A stretch of 64,000 nt of DNA from Rhizobium sp. AAP43 (GTDB lineage: Bacteria > Pseudomonadota > Alphaproteobacteria > Rhizobiales > Rhizobiaceae), in NCBI RefSeq assembly GCF_001296045.1, contig NZ_LJHS01000002.1, forward strand, positions 244,804 through 308,803. Reading direction: 5' to 3'. The notes under the pieces are model-generated. The model was not told the DNA's origin and made no database searches. It saw only the letters and a list, made by a program, of their open reading frames with translations. Every line of letters begins with the position of its first letter. Positions within the stretch are counted from its first letter, which is position 1. The position numbers and the translations under genes were made by a program. Shown here in pieces: positions 1-11,101 of this stretch.

Positions 1-1
1 G

Positions 2-892
<891 letters not shown>

Positions 893-895
893 CGA

Positions 896-1765
896 TCAGC
901 CGCTGCCCGTCACGCTGCGGCGATAGGCAGACGGCGTCGTCCCGGTCACGGCCTTGAACATCCGTGTCAGATGGCTCTGGCTGCTGAAGCCGCAGATCGC
1001 GGCGATCTGAGCGATCGGTTCGCCGTCGGCCAGCATCTGCCGTGCGCGGTCGATGCGCCGGTGAAGGATGAAGCCGTGGGGTGAAACCCCACAGCTGATC
1101 CGGAACATCCGCTGCAGATGGAATTCGCTCAGATCTGCGATCCTCGCCAGATCCTGCAAGCTGATCGAGCTGTCGAGGTTGGCCTCGATATGGTCGATCA
1201 GCCGGCGGCGCATCACCGGTGCCAGTCCGCCGCGCAACGTGACCCGCTTTTCGCCGCCATAGCGCGGATCGCCGAAGAGATCGCCGACCACCGATACCAG
1301 CGCCTGCTCGGCCAGGAGCCTCTCGCCTGTGCGCGTCGCCCGCGCCAGCTGGCCCAGCGCGCCTGCGAGATGCGGTGCCTCGTCGAAGGTGGCCTCCGGG
1401 ATCACCATCAGCCGCGCATCGCGATCAAAGGTCTCGGCAAACAACCGGCGCAATTCCTCGTCCGAGACATAGAGGTGGATGAATTCGAACCGGTCGGTGA
1501 TTTCCCATTGCGAGGACGCACCCTGCGGCATGACGCAGAGCGCGCCGGGCCAGCCATGGATCGAGCCTGCATCCAGACGCCGCGTCCCGTCGCCGCCCTC
1601 CAGATAGCAGCTGAAGGTGTGGCCATCATTGCGCTCGTAGCTCATCCGATCATGGCTGTTGCGCCACAGGGCACTTGCCCGCCCCTGCCCCAGGTCGAGC
1701 GCATCCAGCCGCTCGGCGCGGGGCGAGGCGGATAGCGAACTGAAGACGGAAGAGGCGTGCAGCAT
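896..1765 (-). CDS. AraC family transcriptional regulator
   Basis: A 289-residue DNA-binding regulator. The N-terminal half is a cupin-like effector domain with no recognisable ligand signature. The C-terminal hundred residues hold the two helix-turn-helix motifs of the AraC family, including the SLQDLARIADLSEFHLQRMF helix pair and a later ICGFSSQSHLTRMFK segment that is typical of the second HTH. ATG start at 1765. It is divergent from the DMT exporter gene that begins at 1927, a frequent regulator/exporter arrangement, so control of that exporter is the first guess (inference). Regulation of the convergent aldo/keto reductase is less likely. Confidence 0.93.
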   Translation of the reverse strand: MLHASSVFSSLSASPRAERLDALDLGQGRASALWRNSHDRMSYERNDGHTFSCYLEGGDGTRRLDAGSIHGWPGALCVMPQGASSQWEITDRFEFIHLYVSDEELRRLFAETFDRDARLMVIPEATFDEAPHLAGALGQLARATRTGERLLAEQALVSVVGDLFGDPRYGGEKRVTLRGGLAPVMRRRLIDHIEANLDSSISLQDLARIADLSEFHLQRMFRISCGVSPHGFILHRRIDRARQMLADGEPIAQIAAICGFSSQSHLTRMFKAVTGTTPSAYRRSVTGSG

Positions 1766-1926
1766 TCGAAGGCCCAGATGATCAGAGGCACACTCTAGCG
1801 CAACCGCGCCTCGGCGGCACGGTCAAATCGGGTGTTTGCTCTCGCCTGGTCTATGTTCACCGCAAGATCGTGCAAGAACTCCGAAGTGTCGCGGCGCTAG
1901 GTGTCGTCCATCACCAAGGGACGCTC

Positions 1927-2841
1927 ATGACCAACTTCCTGCTGTTTTCCTCCACCGTGCTGATCTGGGGCACGACCTGGATTGCCATTGCCCTGCAGAT
2001 CGGTCCGGTGCCGGTTCTGGTCTCGGTGTTTTACCGCTTTGCCACCGCGGCGTTGATCTTTCTTGTCGTGCTCGTTGTCATGGGTCGCCTGAAGGTGCCG
2101 CCGCTGCGCCAGCAACCCTTCATCCTTGCCCAGGCGCTCTGCCTGTTCTGCTGCAACTTTCTCTGCTTCTATCACGCCGCAAGCTACGTCCCCTCCGGCC
2201 TGATCTCGGTCGTCTTCTCGCTGGCGACGATCTACAATGCCGTCAATGCCCGGATTTTCTTTGGCGACAGGATCAGCCCGCGCACGCTTCTGGCTGCTGC
2301 GCTCGGCGCCACCGGGCTGGTGCTGCTGTTCGGCATGGATATTCTGGTCAGCATGAATCCCGACAGTTGGAAGGGCATCGGCTTGTCTGCCCTCGGCACG
2401 CTTTTCTTCTCGCTTGGCAATATGGCGTCCCGGCGCAACAGCGCGGATGGCGTCCCGCCAATCACGGCCAATGCCTGGGGCATGAGCTACGGCGCTCTGA
2501 CCCTGTTCGCCCTGATCCTCGGAACCGGAACTCCGATCGTAGCACCGCCGACCGCCACCTATCTCGCCGCCATGCTGTACCTCGCCGCCATCGGCTCCGT
2601 CGTCGGCTTCACCACCTATCTGATGATGGTCTCCCGCATGGGCTCACAAAAAGCCGCCTATGCGACCGTCCTCTTTCCCGTCGTGGCGCTTACGCTGTCG
2701 AGCCTGTTCGAGGATTATCACTGGACGCCACTCGGCGTGCTTGGCCTGATGCTGACGCTGGCCGGCAATGCTGTGATGTTTGCAAGGCTGCCGATGCGCC
2801 GTCCCGTGCTTGCCGCGGAAGCGGTCGATCTCAAGGGCTGA
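1927..2841 (+). CDS. EamA/DMT superfamily exporter
   Basis: Inner-membrane transporter of 304 residues with about ten hydrophobic segments arranged as two EamA repeats; the first begins TVLIWGTTWIAIALQIGP, a typical start for this family (RhaT/YdcZ/YedA type). I chose ATG 1927 because an AAGGGA Shine-Dalgarno precedes it; a GTG 57 bases upstream in frame would add a hydrophilic tail that the family lacks. Such proteins usually export amino acids or small metabolites. The gene is divergent from an AraC regulator with a 161-bp control region between them. The substrate is not predictable from sequence. Confidence 0.9.
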   Translation: MTNFLLFSSTVLIWGTTWIAIALQIGPVPVLVSVFYRFATAALIFLVVLVVMGRLKVPPLRQQPFILAQALCLFCCNFLCFYHAASYVPSGLISVVFSLATIYNAVNARIFFGDRISPRTLLAAALGATGLVLLFGMDILVSMNPDSWKGIGLSALGTLFFSLGNMASRRNSADGVPPITANAWGMSYGALTLFALILGTGTPIVAPPTATYLAAMLYLAAIGSVVGFTTYLMMVSRMGSQKAAYATVLFPVVALTLSSLFEDYHWTPLGVLGLMLTLAGNAVMFARLPMRRPVLAAEAVDLKG

Positions 2842-3003
2842 TGGCGCGGGTCCCGACCCGGGAACGGCATGAGGGTGCCATTCTCCGGGAGCGGGCAGAT
2901 TTCACGCGTCAGCCGGCGCAATCTGCGCTAAGAGAGGCCTCAACGCCTTGTCCAAAAAACTGAAAGCGCCCATGGCCCCACGTCTTCTTCCCGTGATCCG
3001 CCC

Positions 3004-4026
3004 TTGACCGGCCTTACCGACACCAAAGCACTTGAGCGGCTCGGTTTTTCCGCCTTCTTCACCGATCAGGTGACAGCGGAAGAAGCTGACCTTCTGGTTC
3101 GCCGCATTTCGTCCGTGCACCGTGACCGCCTCGACGCGATCGATCGCAGCGGTCCAGTTGCGATCGAGCTTCCGCCCAACAGTAATACGGCAGACTATGC
3201 CGTGGGCGACTGGGTCCTGGCCTCGCCCCATACCGGCCTTGTGGTGCGCCGGCTCGATCGCCAGACCGTGCTGCAAAGACGCACCGAAGGCGCCTTCGGC
3301 CAACAGCTGGCTGCCGCCAATGTCGATACGCTGTTCATCGTTACCTCCTGCAACGCGGACTTCAACGCCTCGCGGCTCGAGCGCTATCTGATCATGGCAA
3401 ACGAGGCCGGCACGCGCCCGGTGATCGTGTTGACCAAGGCCGACATCGTGGATGATGCGTCCGTCTTTGCCGATGAGGCGAAGGCGCTGCAGCGCGACCT
3501 TCCTGTTGTCATCGTCAATGCCCGCACGCCCGAGGCCTTGGAACCTTTGAAGCCCTGGTGCGGGCCTGGCCAGACCGTTGCCTTGGTTGGTTCGTCCGGC
3601 GTTGGGAAATCGACGCTGGTCAACACGCTGGCCGGTCCGGATTCCGAAACCTCGCAGAAAACAGGTGCGATCCGCGAACACGATGCCAAGGGCCGTCACA
3701 CCACGACGGCGCGCTCCCTGCACGTCGTCGCAGGCGGTGGCTGGGTGATCGACACACCGGGTATTCGCACGCTCTATGTCAGCGACGTGACCGACGGGAT
3801 CGACACCCTTTTTGCCGAAATCACCGACCTTGCGCCGGATTGCAAATTCCGCGATTGCTCGCATTCCCACGAAAAAGGCTGCGCCGTGCAGGCCGCGATC
3901 AAGGATGGTTCGCTTGATCCGGCGCGCCTCGATCGCTGGCGCCAGTTACAGGCGGAGAACCGGGAACGCACGCCCGTCTACACAGGGCCGAAGGGCAACA
4001 AGACGCTGCGCAAGAAGAAGTATTGA
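3004..4026 (+). CDS. rsgA: Small ribosomal subunit biogenesis GTPase RsgA
   Basis: Circularly permuted GTPase that checks late 30S subunit maturation. The motifs appear in the permuted order expected: G4 TKAD at residues 144-147, then the P-loop GSSGVGKST at 196-204, then DTPG at 250-253. The C-terminal zinc knuckle is visible as C280, C285, H287 and C293. An N-terminal OB-fold segment lies at about 45-105. The length of 340 residues is normal. No ATG or GTG is available in frame after the upstream stop near 2929, so the TTG at 3004 is the start; no strong Shine-Dalgarno is seen before it. The neighbouring small gene downstream may be cotranscribed. Confidence 0.95.
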   Translation: MTGLTDTKALERLGFSAFFTDQVTAEEADLLVRRISSVHRDRLDAIDRSGPVAIELPPNSNTADYAVGDWVLASPHTGLVVRRLDRQTVLQRRTEGAFGQQLAAANVDTLFIVTSCNADFNASRLERYLIMANEAGTRPVIVLTKADIVDDASVFADEAKALQRDLPVVIVNARTPEALEPLKPWCGPGQTVALVGSSGVGKSTLVNTLAGPDSETSQKTGAIREHDAKGRHTTTARSLHVVAGGGWVIDTPGIRTLYVSDVTDGIDTLFAEITDLAPDCKFRDCSHSHEKGCAVQAAIKDGSLDPARLDRWRQLQAENRERTPVYTGPKGNKTLRKKKY

Positions 4027-4178
4027 GTTTTCGCCTCAGGCACCCCACATAGGGGTTCTGGACGACGCCCTTCGCACGCGTCGCGCTGGCTCCGCACTGC
4101 CGAGCCGCTTTTCCCCCGTTCAACGCGATATCACTGGCTTCGGCGTCCTGCCGGAGCGTTTTCGGATTGGAGACCATC

Positions 4179-4340
4179 ATGGCAGACGACAAGAACACAG
4201 CCGTCCCGGCCCAGGCTTACGAAGCCATTCCCTTCGCCAAGAAGCATCGCATCTCGGTCGAAGACGCCAAGGAGATCCTGGCCAAGCATGGCACGGACCG
4301 CAAGTCCGCCGACAAGGAAGGCCGTCGCGTCAGCCTTTAA
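4179..4340 (+). CDS. Small conserved-looking protein, 53 residues, unknown function
   Basis: A short charged protein beginning MADDKNTAVPAQAYEAIPF, with an amphipathic middle (AKKHRISVEDAKEILAKHG) and a Lys/Arg-rich tail. It has no signal peptide and no Cys. The middle vaguely recalls DUF3606-type mini-proteins, but this is weak. Codon usage is normal for the window, ending in TAA, and a strong rho-independent terminator follows 60 bases later, which argues that it is a real transcript end. It follows rsgA by 152 bases. No function can be assigned. Confidence 0.6.
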   Translation: MADDKNTAVPAQAYEAIPFAKKHRISVEDAKEILAKHGTDRKSADKEGRRVSL

Positions 4341-4399
4341 GGCCTGATGTGATAAGCCGCCTTCCGGTCCTTGGCCCTGAAGGATTACCAAGCCAGATC

Positions 4400-4440
4400 A
4401 AAAAAGCCCTTTCTCCGGAATAAGGAGAAAGGGCTTTTTC
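4400..4440. terminator. Bidirectional rho-independent terminator
   Basis: An inverted repeat of about 16 bases per arm (AAAAAGCCCTTTCTCC against its complement, loop GGAATAA) flanked by A and T runs on both sides. It lies between the rightward 53-aa gene and the leftward pheT end, so it can serve both convergent transcripts. Confidence 0.9.
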
Positions 4441-4471
4441 TCGTTTAGCATGGGCTGCCTGTCGCAACCGA

Positions 4472-6895
4472 TCAGGCGCGTAGCGCACCACCCGTCGACT
4501 TCTCGACATTGCCGACGATCTTCTTCGTCAGCGCGTCGAAATCCTCGTCGGTGAGGGTCTTGTCGGTCGGCTGGATCAAAACCTCGATCGCCACCGACTT
4601 CTTGCCTTCGCCAACGGATGCGCCTTCGAAGATATCGAAGACATTGACGCCCGTGATCAGCTTGCGGTCGGCGCTGGTCGCCGCCTTGATGATCGCGCCG
4701 GCTTCGACGGCCTTTTCGACAACGAAAGCGAAGTCGCGCTTCACCATCTGGAAGGGCGAAAGCTCCAGCGCTGGCTTGGTGCGGGTCGCCTTCTTCTTCG
4801 GCTCCGGCAGGGCATCGACATAGATCTCGAAGCCGCAGAGCGTGCCGGAGACATCGAGCGCTTCCAGCGTCTTCGGGTGGAATTCACCGAAGGTGCCGAG
4901 AATGACCTTAGGGCCGGCCTTGATCGTGCCGGAACGGCCGGGGTGATACCATTCGGGGCCACCCTGCTCGATCTGCACATTGCTCATTGGAATGCCGCAG
5001 GCTTCGAGCACGGCGAGCGCATCGGCCTTGGCATCGAAGACGTCAACCGGCTTGCCGCCGCCCTTGGCGCTGTTCGACCAGGAGCGACCGGCACCGGCCA
5101 TCGAGGCCGTGCCGCGACGCACGCCGCCAGCCACGCGACGCTGCGTCTCGGGCGTATCGCCTTCATAGGTGCCGGAGACTTCAAAGATGGCCACATCGCC
5201 AAAGCCACGGTCGGCATTGCGCTGGGCAGCCGTCAGCAGGCCCGGCAGAAGCGAGGGACGCATGTCCGACATGTCGGCGGCGATCGGGTTGACGAGCTTC
5301 AATGCCGGCTTGCCGCCGCCAAAGAGCGCAGCCTGATCGGCCGGAATGAAGGACCAGGTCACTGCTTCCATCATGCCGCGCGACGCGAGCGCCCGGCGGG
5401 CCGAGCGTGTGCGGATCTGCAGCGTGGTCAGGATCTTGCCGTTCACCGAGCCGGTCGGCGGCAGCGGCTCCGGCTTGATGTTGTCGACGCCATGCATGCG
5501 CATGACCTCTTCGACGAGATCCGCCTTGCCGTCGACATCAGGGCGCCAGGAGGGAACGGAGACCTTGGCGGCCTTGTCGTCGCCCGAGAGGATCTCAAAA
5601 CCGAGGCCGGTCAGGATCTGGCGGGATTCGTCGTTGGAGACGGTAAGGCCCGTCAGCCGCTTCACTTCCGCGAAGGGGAAGTCGACGACCTTCTTTTCGT
5701 GGCCCTTATAACCTTCGACCTTGGCCGCTGCAGCCGTGCCGCCGCACATTTCAAGAACCAGCTCGGTCGTGCGCTCCAGACCCGGGATCATGTATTCCGG
5801 GTCTACGCCACGCTCGAAGCGGTAGCGCGCATCGGTGATGATGCCATGGGCGCGGCCGGTCTTGGCGATGTTGATCGGATCCCACAGCGCCGACTCGATC
5901 AGCACGTTGACGGTGTTTTCGTCGCAGCCCGAATGTTCACCACCCATGATGCCGCCGATCGATTCCGGACCGTTGTCGTCAGCGATGACGACGTTGTTCG
6001 GGTTCAGCTTGTAGGTGCGGGTGTCGAGCGCGAGGATTTCCTCGCCCTCCTTCGCCCGGCGAACCACCAGCGCACCCTTGACCTTGTCGGCGTCGAAGAC
6101 ATGCATCGGACGGCCCTGGTCGAAGGTCATGTAGTTGGTCACGTCGACCAGCGCCGAGATCGGACGCAAGCCAATCGACAGCAGGCGCTGCTGCATCCAC
6201 TTCGGGCTCGGACCGTTCTTCACGCCGCGCACCAGGCGATAGGCGAAACCGGGGCAGAGATGGTCTTCGAGCTCCAGCTTGACCTCGACCGGAGTGTCAC
6301 CCTCGACCTTGAATGTCGGTGCCTTCGGCGCCTTGAGCGTGCCAAGACCGGAGGCTGCGAGATCGCGGGCGATGCCGAAGACCGACGTGCAGTCCGGACG
6401 GTTCGGTGTCAGGTTGATCTCGATGACCGGATCGTCGAGGCCGGCATAGGACGCGAAGGAGGTGCCAACCGGCGCATCCTCAGGCAGATCGATGATGCCG
6501 TTGTGGTCATCGGAGATGTTGAGCTCCTTTTCGGAGCACATCATGCCATGGCTTTCGACGCCACGGATCTTGCCGACGGAGAGCGTGACATCAATGCCCG
6601 GCACATAGGTGCCCGGCCGTGCCAAAGCGCCGATCATGCCGGCACGGGCATTCGGCGCACCGCAGACGATCTGCACCGGCTTGCCGTCACCTGCGTCGAC
6701 GGTCAGGACCTTCAGGCGGTCGGCTTCCGGATGCTTCTCGGCCGTCAGGATCTTGGCGATGACGAAGGGTTTGTAGGCCGCCTTGTCGTCGACGTCCTCA
6801 ACTTCGAGGCCGATCGCCGTCAGGCGCTCGCAGATTTCCTCGAGCGAGGCGTCAGTTTCCAGGTGATCCTTGAGCCAGGAGAGTGTGAATTTCAT
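4472..6895 (-). CDS. pheT: Phenylalanyl-tRNA synthetase beta subunit
   Basis: Large subunit of the (alpha-beta)2 phenylalanyl-tRNA synthetase; it charges tRNA-Phe together with PheS. The 807 residues are normal for alphaproteobacteria. The N-terminus carries the EMAP-type tRNA-binding domain at about 40-150 ([20 protein letters not shown]), followed by B3/B4 editing and B5 domains, a catalytic-like core, and a C-terminal anticodon-binding ferredoxin-like domain ([18 protein letters not shown]). It lies 12 bases downstream of pheS with a purine-rich ribosome-binding site between, so the two are cotranscribed. Confidence 0.98.
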   Translation of the reverse strand: MKFTLSWLKDHLETDASLEEICERLTAIGLEVEDVDDKAAYKPFVIAKILTAEKHPEADRLKVLTVDAGDGKPVQIVCGAPNARAGMIGALARPGTYVPGIDVTLSVGKIRGVESHGMMCSEKELNISDDHNGIIDLPEDAPVGTSFASYAGLDDPVIEINLTPNRPDCTSVFGIARDLAASGLGTLKAPKAPTFKVEGDTPVEVKLELEDHLCPGFAYRLVRGVKNGPSPKWMQQRLLSIGLRPISALVDVTNYMTFDQGRPMHVFDADKVKGALVVRRAKEGEEILALDTRTYKLNPNNVVIADDNGPESIGGIMGGEHSGCDENTVNVLIESALWDPINIAKTGRAHGIITDARYRFERGVDPEYMIPGLERTTELVLEMCGGTAAAAKVEGYKGHEKKVVDFPFAEVKRLTGLTVSNDESRQILTGLGFEILSGDDKAAKVSVPSWRPDVDGKADLVEEVMRMHGVDNIKPEPLPPTGSVNGKILTTLQIRTRSARRALASRGMMEAVTWSFIPADQAALFGGGKPALKLVNPIAADMSDMRPSLLPGLLTAAQRNADRGFGDVAIFEVSGTYEGDTPETQRRVAGGVRRGTASMAGAGRSWSNSAKGGGKPVDVFDAKADALAVLEACGIPMSNVQIEQGGPEWYHPGRSGTIKAGPKVILGTFGEFHPKTLEALDVSGTLCGFEIYVDALPEPKKKATRTKPALELSPFQMVKRDFAFVVEKAVEAGAIIKAATSADRKLITGVNVFDIFEGASVGEGKKSVAIEVLIQPTDKTLTDEDFDALTKKIVGNVEKSTGGALRA

Positions 6896-6907
6896 GTGTC
6901 TATCTCC

Positions 6908-7993
6908 TTAAACGCTCAGACCGCCAAACAGCGTCGGCACGTCGAGCGGGCGGAACCCATAGTGGCTCATCCAGCGCACATCGGCGTTGAAGAAGTCGCG
7001 CAGATCCGGCATGCCGTATTTCAGCATGGCGATGCGGTCGAGGCCCATGCCCCAGGCGAAGCCCTGATACTCGTCCGGATCGAGACCACCGGCGCGCAGC
7101 ACATTCGGGTGCACCATTCCGCAGCCGAGGATTTCCATCCAGTCCTTGCCTTCGCCGAACTTGACGATCGGGCCCGAGGAGCGATCGCACTGGATGTCGA
7201 CTTCGAAGCTCGGTTCCGTGAACGGGAAGAAGGACGGGCGGAAACGCATGGTGACGCTGTCGACCTCGAAGAAGGCCTTGCAGAATTCTTCGAGGATCCA
7301 GCGCATGTGGCCGACGTTTGCGGTCTTGTCGATGACGAGGCCTTCGACCTGATGGAACATCGGCGAATGGGTCGCGTCCGAGTCCTGGCGATAGGTCTTG
7401 CCCGGGATGACAATGCGGATCGGTGGCTTCTGCGCCTCCATGGTGCGGACCTGCACAGGCGAGGTGTGCGTACGCAGCACCTTGCGCTCACCATTCTCGT
7501 CCGGTGACAAGAAAAAGGTGTCGTGCATCTCGCGGGCCGGATGACCCTCGGGGAAGTTCAGTGCGGTGAAGTTATAATAGTCGGTCTCGATATCCGGGCC
7601 TTCAGCAATCGAGAAGCCCATGTCGGCGAAAATCGCGGTGATCTCATCGACGATCTGGCTGATCGGATGGATGCGCCCGCGCTCGGCCGGCGAGGAGCGC
7701 ACGGGCAGCGACACGTCCAGCGTCTCGGCCTTCAGGCGCGCGTTGATCGCGGCATCCTTCAAGGCGCTCTTGCGCGCCGTGATCTCGTCGGTGACTTCGG
7801 TCTTCAGCGCGTTGATCGCTGCCCCCCGGGTCTGGCGCTCTTCCGGCGTCATCGAACCCAGCGTCTTCAGGAGTTCGGACACAGAACCCTTCTTGCCGAG
7901 GGCGGCCACACGCACGGCCTCGATTGCCGGCTCGTCGCCGGCTGCGGCGATCTCCGCCAGAAGCTGTACCTTCAATGCGTCTAGTTCAACCAT
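6908..7993 (-). CDS. pheS: Phenylalanyl-tRNA synthetase alpha subunit
   Basis: Catalytic subunit of phenylalanyl-tRNA synthetase, 361 residues. The class II motifs are clear: motif 2 with the [20 protein letters not shown] stretch, and motif 3 with [20 protein letters not shown] near the C-terminus; an N-terminal coiled coil binds tRNA. I chose the ATG at 7993 ([10 protein letters not shown]) because AGGACA lies seven bases upstream; a longer frame adds 13 unlikely residues. The start overlaps the last eight bases of the kinase-like gene, which suggests translational coupling, and pheT follows by 12 bases. Confidence 0.98.
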   Translation of the reverse strand: MVELDALKVQLLAEIAAAGDEPAIEAVRVAALGKKGSVSELLKTLGSMTPEERQTRGAAINALKTEVTDEITARKSALKDAAINARLKAETLDVSLPVRSSPAERGRIHPISQIVDEITAIFADMGFSIAEGPDIETDYYNFTALNFPEGHPAREMHDTFFLSPDENGERKVLRTHTSPVQVRTMEAQKPPIRIVIPGKTYRQDSDATHSPMFHQVEGLVIDKTANVGHMRWILEEFCKAFFEVDSVTMRFRPSFFPFTEPSFEVDIQCDRSSGPIVKFGEGKDWMEILGCGMVHPNVLRAGGLDPDEYQGFAWGMGLDRIAMLKYGMPDLRDFFNADVRWMSHYGFRPLDVPTLFGGLSV

Positions 7994-8861
7994 CTTGTCC
8001 TGCCTTGGCGATGTTCGAGCCCTCTGCCGCACCCAGCGGAGCCCTTGTCAGAAATTCTGTTGCCATGATGAAGCGTCGCAGATCACTACCCATGTGAACG
8101 CGGCCGATCAACCGGGCGAGCGGCAAAATTCGGCCGATCACACGTGTCAGGCCGCGCAATTCGCGCAGGGCCGGTGCCGGCGCATGCTGCGACCACGCTT
8201 CTAGCGCCTGCGGGCATGTCCGGTGCGGCTCAATCGCCACAGAGGACACGACGAGGAAGTAGAGCAGCACGTCCCGCGCCTGCGCCATTGGAAGCGGCAT
8301 GGCCGAGGCCGGGTCTTCTTCGAAATCCATGAAGCCGACCTCGCCGTCACGGAGGAAGAAATCGCGAACATGCGGACGGCCGTGACAAAGGCCATTGGCA
8401 TGGACGCGGCCCAGCGCCTCCGCCGCCTGCACCAGCAACGCATCATGGGCCGCCGGATCCTCCTGTCGCAAGACCTTGAGCCGATGCGCGAGCGTCAAGC
8501 CCGCATCGTCCATCACCATGGCCGTTTTCGATGCATAAAGCACCGTCGGCACGGGAAAACCCTTGGCGGCGAAAGCCTTCATTCGTGCCATTTCCCGCGC
8601 CTGCATCGCCTCTGGTGCAAGCTGCGGCGAAGGACGAAGGTAGGGAATTCTCAAAAGGGCAGCGGCCAAGCCCTGCAGGGGAACGAGGACGGGCAGAACC
8701 TTGCTGCCCTGGCGCTTGATCCACAGGCGGCCGCGCGGAAGGTCAAGACATTGCACCCTGCCGTCACTTGAGACGAGGGCTCTCAGGACTTCAGCGATTT
8801 CGTCGTCGGTTAGCTCGGCGCCACTTGTCAGCGCACCAAAACTTTCACCCAGATAGGCCAT
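7986..8861 (-). CDS. Kinase-like protein between rplT and pheS
   Basis: A 291-residue cytosolic protein with features of a lipopolysaccharide-kinase/RIO-like fold. The likely catalytic loop is [18 protein letters not shown], and a DFE in [11 protein letters not shown] occupies the metal-binding DFG position; a Lys in LWIKRQGSK could be the ATP lysine. It resembles InaA/KdkA-type small kinases in layout, although rhizobial annotations of such genes are often only loosely worded. ATG 8861 is preferred over the ATG at 8888 because AGGGG sits eight bases upstream and 8888 lies against the rplT terminator. It overlaps pheS by eight bases. The substrate is unknown. Confidence 0.75.
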   Translation of the reverse strand: MAYLGESFGALTSGAELTDDEIAEVLRALVSSDGRVQCLDLPRGRLWIKRQGSKVLPVLVPLQGLAAALLRIPYLRPSPQLAPEAMQAREMARMKAFAAKGFPVPTVLYASKTAMVMDDAGLTLAHRLKVLRQEDPAAHDALLVQAAEALGRVHANGLCHGRPHVRDFFLRDGEVGFMDFEEDPASAMPLPMAQARDVLLYFLVVSSVAIEPHRTCPQALEAWSQHAPAPALRELRGLTRVIGRILPLARLIGRVHMGSDLRRFIMATEFLTRAPLGAAEGSNIAKAGQDG

Positions 8862-8889
8862 CTCCAACCCCTGCCACCCTTGCGGCATA

Positions 8890-8926
8890 AGAAAAACCCG
8901 CGCTGGTTTCGCCAGCGCGGGTTTCC
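8890..8926 (-). terminator. Rho-independent terminator after rplT
   Basis: On the minus strand a 13-bp stem (AAACCCGCGCTGG with its complement, loop CGAAA) is followed by TTTTTCTT. It lies between rplT and the kinase-like gene, so it should end or attenuate the rpmI-rplT transcript and set the level of readthrough into the kinase-pheS-pheT part. Confidence 0.88.
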
Positions 8927-8959
8927 CAAAATAATCGATAAAGTTCGGGAAGCGCTGGC

Positions 8960-9364
8960 TTACTTGACCGCGCTTTCAAACTCGTTCGCAGTGCCGGCAT
9001 CCTTGAGGTATGCGAGCGCCTTCTTGGCAGCTTCGACCAACTTGCCGAAAGCAGCCGCCTCATGGATGGCCATGTCGGACAGGACCTTGCGGTCGACTTC
9101 GATGCCAGCCTTGTTGAGGCCGTCGATGAAGCGGCCGTAGGTCAGGCCGTGTTCGCGAACAGCAGCGTTGATACGCTGAATCCACAGAGCGCGGAAGTTG
9201 CGCTTGTTGACCTTGCGGTCGCGGTAAGCGAACTGCTTGGAACGATCGACGGCAGCCTTTGCGGCCCGGATCGTGTTCTTGCGGCGGCCGTAGAAGCCCT
9301 TGGCTGCCTTGAATACCTTGTTGTGCTTGGCGCGGGAAGTTACGCCACGTTTTACGCGTGCCAT
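8960..9364 (-). CDS. rplT: 50S ribosomal protein L20
   Basis: A 134-residue, very basic primary binding protein of 23S rRNA required early in 50S assembly. The N-terminus [19 protein letters not shown] and the segment [20 protein letters not shown] are diagnostic for L20. It lies 37 bases after rpmI in the usual rpmI-rplT pair. In many bacteria L20 represses its own operon by binding the leader; I could not identify that structure here by eye. Confidence 0.99.
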   Translation of the reverse strand: MARVKRGVTSRAKHNKVFKAAKGFYGRRKNTIRAAKAAVDRSKQFAYRDRKVNKRNFRALWIQRINAAVREHGLTYGRFIDGLNKAGIEVDRKVLSDMAIHEAAAFGKLVEAAKKALAYLKDAGTANEFESAVK

Positions 9365-9401
9365 GTCATGATCTCCTTAATTGTCCAACAGCGAATGGGT
9401 C

Positions 9402-9605
9402 TCAGAGACCGTTCGGCAGGTAGTTCTTGATGACCTTCTTGCCGTCAGCTTCAGCCAGAACCATCGTACCGCGTGCGTTGCGAATGAACTTGTTGGAACG
9501 CTTGATCATGCCGTGGCGCTTACCAGCGCCGGCCGCGAGGACCTTGCCGGTTGCGGTGATCTTGAACCGCTTTTTGGCGGAGGATTTCGTCTTCATCTTG
9601 GGCAT
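9402..9605 (-). CDS. rpmI: 50S ribosomal protein L35
   Basis: A 67-residue basic ribosomal protein beginning [20 protein letters not shown], diagnostic for L35. The ATG at 9605 is the family start; the frame is open further upstream but those residues are unlike L35. A GGAG ribosome site lies a few bases upstream on the minus strand. It is the first gene of rpmI-rplT. infC, which usually precedes rpmI directly, is about 3.6 kb upstream here, and a promoter of its own is visible near 9708-9736. Confidence 0.99.
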   Translation of the reverse strand: MPKMKTKSSAKKRFKITATGKVLAAGAGKRHGMIKRSNKFIRNARGTMVLAEADGKKVIKNYLPNGL

Positions 9606-9707
9606 TTTGCTACTCCATTGTTCTTGTATCGAAACAGGCTGACGAATGCCCGTTTTCAAGCATAAAGAACGGCCACGGCATGCCCTGCCGGACCGTTCGG
9701 ACGGGGG

Positions 9708-9736
9708 CTTATAACCGCGAAGCCCATAAAGCGCAA
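9708..9736 (-). promoter_or_regulatory. Sigma-70-like promoter for rpmI-rplT
   Basis: On the minus strand TTGCGC (9731-9736) and TATAAG (9708-9713) are separated by exactly 17 bases. It leaves a leader of about 100 bases before the rpmI ATG. This fits the fact that infC and its promoter are not adjacent. Confidence 0.6.
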
Positions 9737-9769
9737 CGGGTCACACGCCTGAATCTTGAGCTTTGGCCT

Positions 9770-11101
9770 TCAGGTGCGGGCCGGAAGCGTCAGAGATATG
9801 CGCAATCCACCGATCGGCGCCCTCAGAATTGCGATCTGCCCGCCATAGGCGGCGAGAATTTCGGCGGTGATGGCAAGGCCAAGCCCCGTCCCTTCACCCT
9901 CTTCCAGATGAACCCCTCGCGTGACGATTCCGGCCAAGGCAGCCTCATCCACACCTGGTCCGTCATCATCGATATCGAACCGAACCGTATCACCCGTTTC
10001 AGCCTGGCGCGTCGCCTTGATGGCGATCAGCGAGTTTGCGAAGCGCGTGGCATTGTCGAGAACATTGCCCAGAGCCTCAGCAAGATCGGCCGGATCCATT
10101 TCCACCATCAGCCCTTCATCGATCGAAACACTCCAGGCAATGCCGCGCGGAACCGTGACCGGCTGCAGGACGGAGACGAGCTTTCCGGTCAGCAGAGCGA
10201 GATCGGTCTGGGTCATCTGCTCCACGCCGAGACGCGCCGACTGCAATTGGCGATCCGCCCGCTGGCGGATCAATTCCACCTGCTGGCGCACCAGCAGGCG
10301 GTCGCGGTCGGAAAAATTGTCAGCGAGCTGTGAGAGCACGGTCAGGGGCGTTTTCAGGCCATGGGCAAGGTCACTGGCGCGCGCCCGGGCCCTTGCAATC
10401 GCCGTCTCGCGATCCTTGAGCAGATGATTGAGTTCTCCAACCAGCGGCATCAATTCGCTCGGCCCCTCGCCCGTTACCTGGTCGGCAAGGCCGGAGCGAA
10501 CGCGGGCGACGGCGCTTTGCAGCCTCCACAGCGGCGCCAGCCCGACCGCCACCTGAAGGACCGCTGCACAGATCAGAACGCACGCGGTCAGAACCAGCAT
10601 GGCCCAGAGCGAGCCATGATAGTCGGCGAGCGCCTGATCGATCATCTTCCGATCGAAGCCTGCCAGAATGGTGAAGGTGAGCGGTCCACTGCTCGTTTCG
10701 AGGACGACCTCCCGCTCCTCCACCAGAACTGCGTCGCCATCCGGCCCCACCGCCTCGCAGAAGCCGTAGGGACCCGGCGGGATATCACCAGCAGGCAATT
10801 CGATATCCCACAGCGATCGCGACTGCAGCACCTCTCCGCTTGCCGGTCTGACTTGCCAGTAGAGACCGCTGCCGGGCAGATCGAAACGCGGATCACTCGG
10901 CTCGGCCGATAGCGAAAGGCCGTTTTTCCCGACCTCCAGGCTCGCCGCCAACTGATCGATGATCGCCGACATGTCGGCGCGGTAACGATCGGCGACATAG
11001 CTGGAAAAGACACGACTGAGCCCAAAGCCAACCAGCAGAAGCGCAAAGGCAACCGCAAGGACCGCCGCGACCAGCAGGCGCAGGCGCAGCGATCGGATCA
11101 T
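9770..11101 (-). CDS. PhoQ/FeuQ-like sensor histidine kinase
   Basis: Inner-membrane sensor kinase of 443 residues. TM1 at about 8-28 and TM2 at about 165-188 enclose a periplasmic sensor domain of roughly 135 residues. The phospho-acceptor box is SDLAHGLKTPLTVLSQLA with His247, of the DLxHxLKTPL type found in PhoQ and FeuQ; the N box is EALGNVLDNATRF, and the G boxes are DDDGPGVD and GEGTGLGLAI. It overlaps the regulator gene by four bases (ATGA), so the two are translated together. The upstream PepSY-like Asp-rich protein is a candidate periplasmic input, by analogy with the FeuN protein that acts on FeuQ in Sinorhizobium (inference). Confidence 0.94.
   Translation of the reverse strand: MIRSLRLRLLVAAVLAVAFALLLVGFGLSRVFSSYVADRYRADMSAIIDQLAASLEVGKNGLSLSAEPSDPRFDLPGSGLYWQVRPASGEVLQSRSLWDIELPAGDIPPGPYGFCEAVGPDGDAVLVEEREVVLETSSGPLTFTILAGFDRKMIDQALADYHGSLWAMLVLTACVLICAAVLQVAVGLAPLWRLQSAVARVRSGLADQVTGEGPSELMPLVGELNHLLKDRETAIARARARASDLAHGLKTPLTVLSQLADNFSDRDRLLVRQQVELIRQRADRQLQSARLGVEQMTQTDLALLTGKLVSVLQPVTVPRGIAWSVSIDEGLMVEMDPADLAEALGNVLDNATRFANSLIAIKATRQAETGDTVRFDIDDDGPGVDEAALAGIVTRGVHLEEGEGTGLGLAITAEILAAYGGQIAILRAPIGGLRISLTLPART

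Noticed and set aside
3004..3010. A possible GTG or ATG start for rsgA further upstream
   Set aside because: GTG 2993 and ATG 2972 are out of frame, and the frame closes near 2929; TTG 3004 remains.
4877..7507. A long open frame on the strand opposite pheT
   Set aside because: It lies wholly antisense to pheT and the pheS end; the protein would be an unlikely His/Arg-rich composition and no ribosome site stands before it. It is a third-position GC effect.
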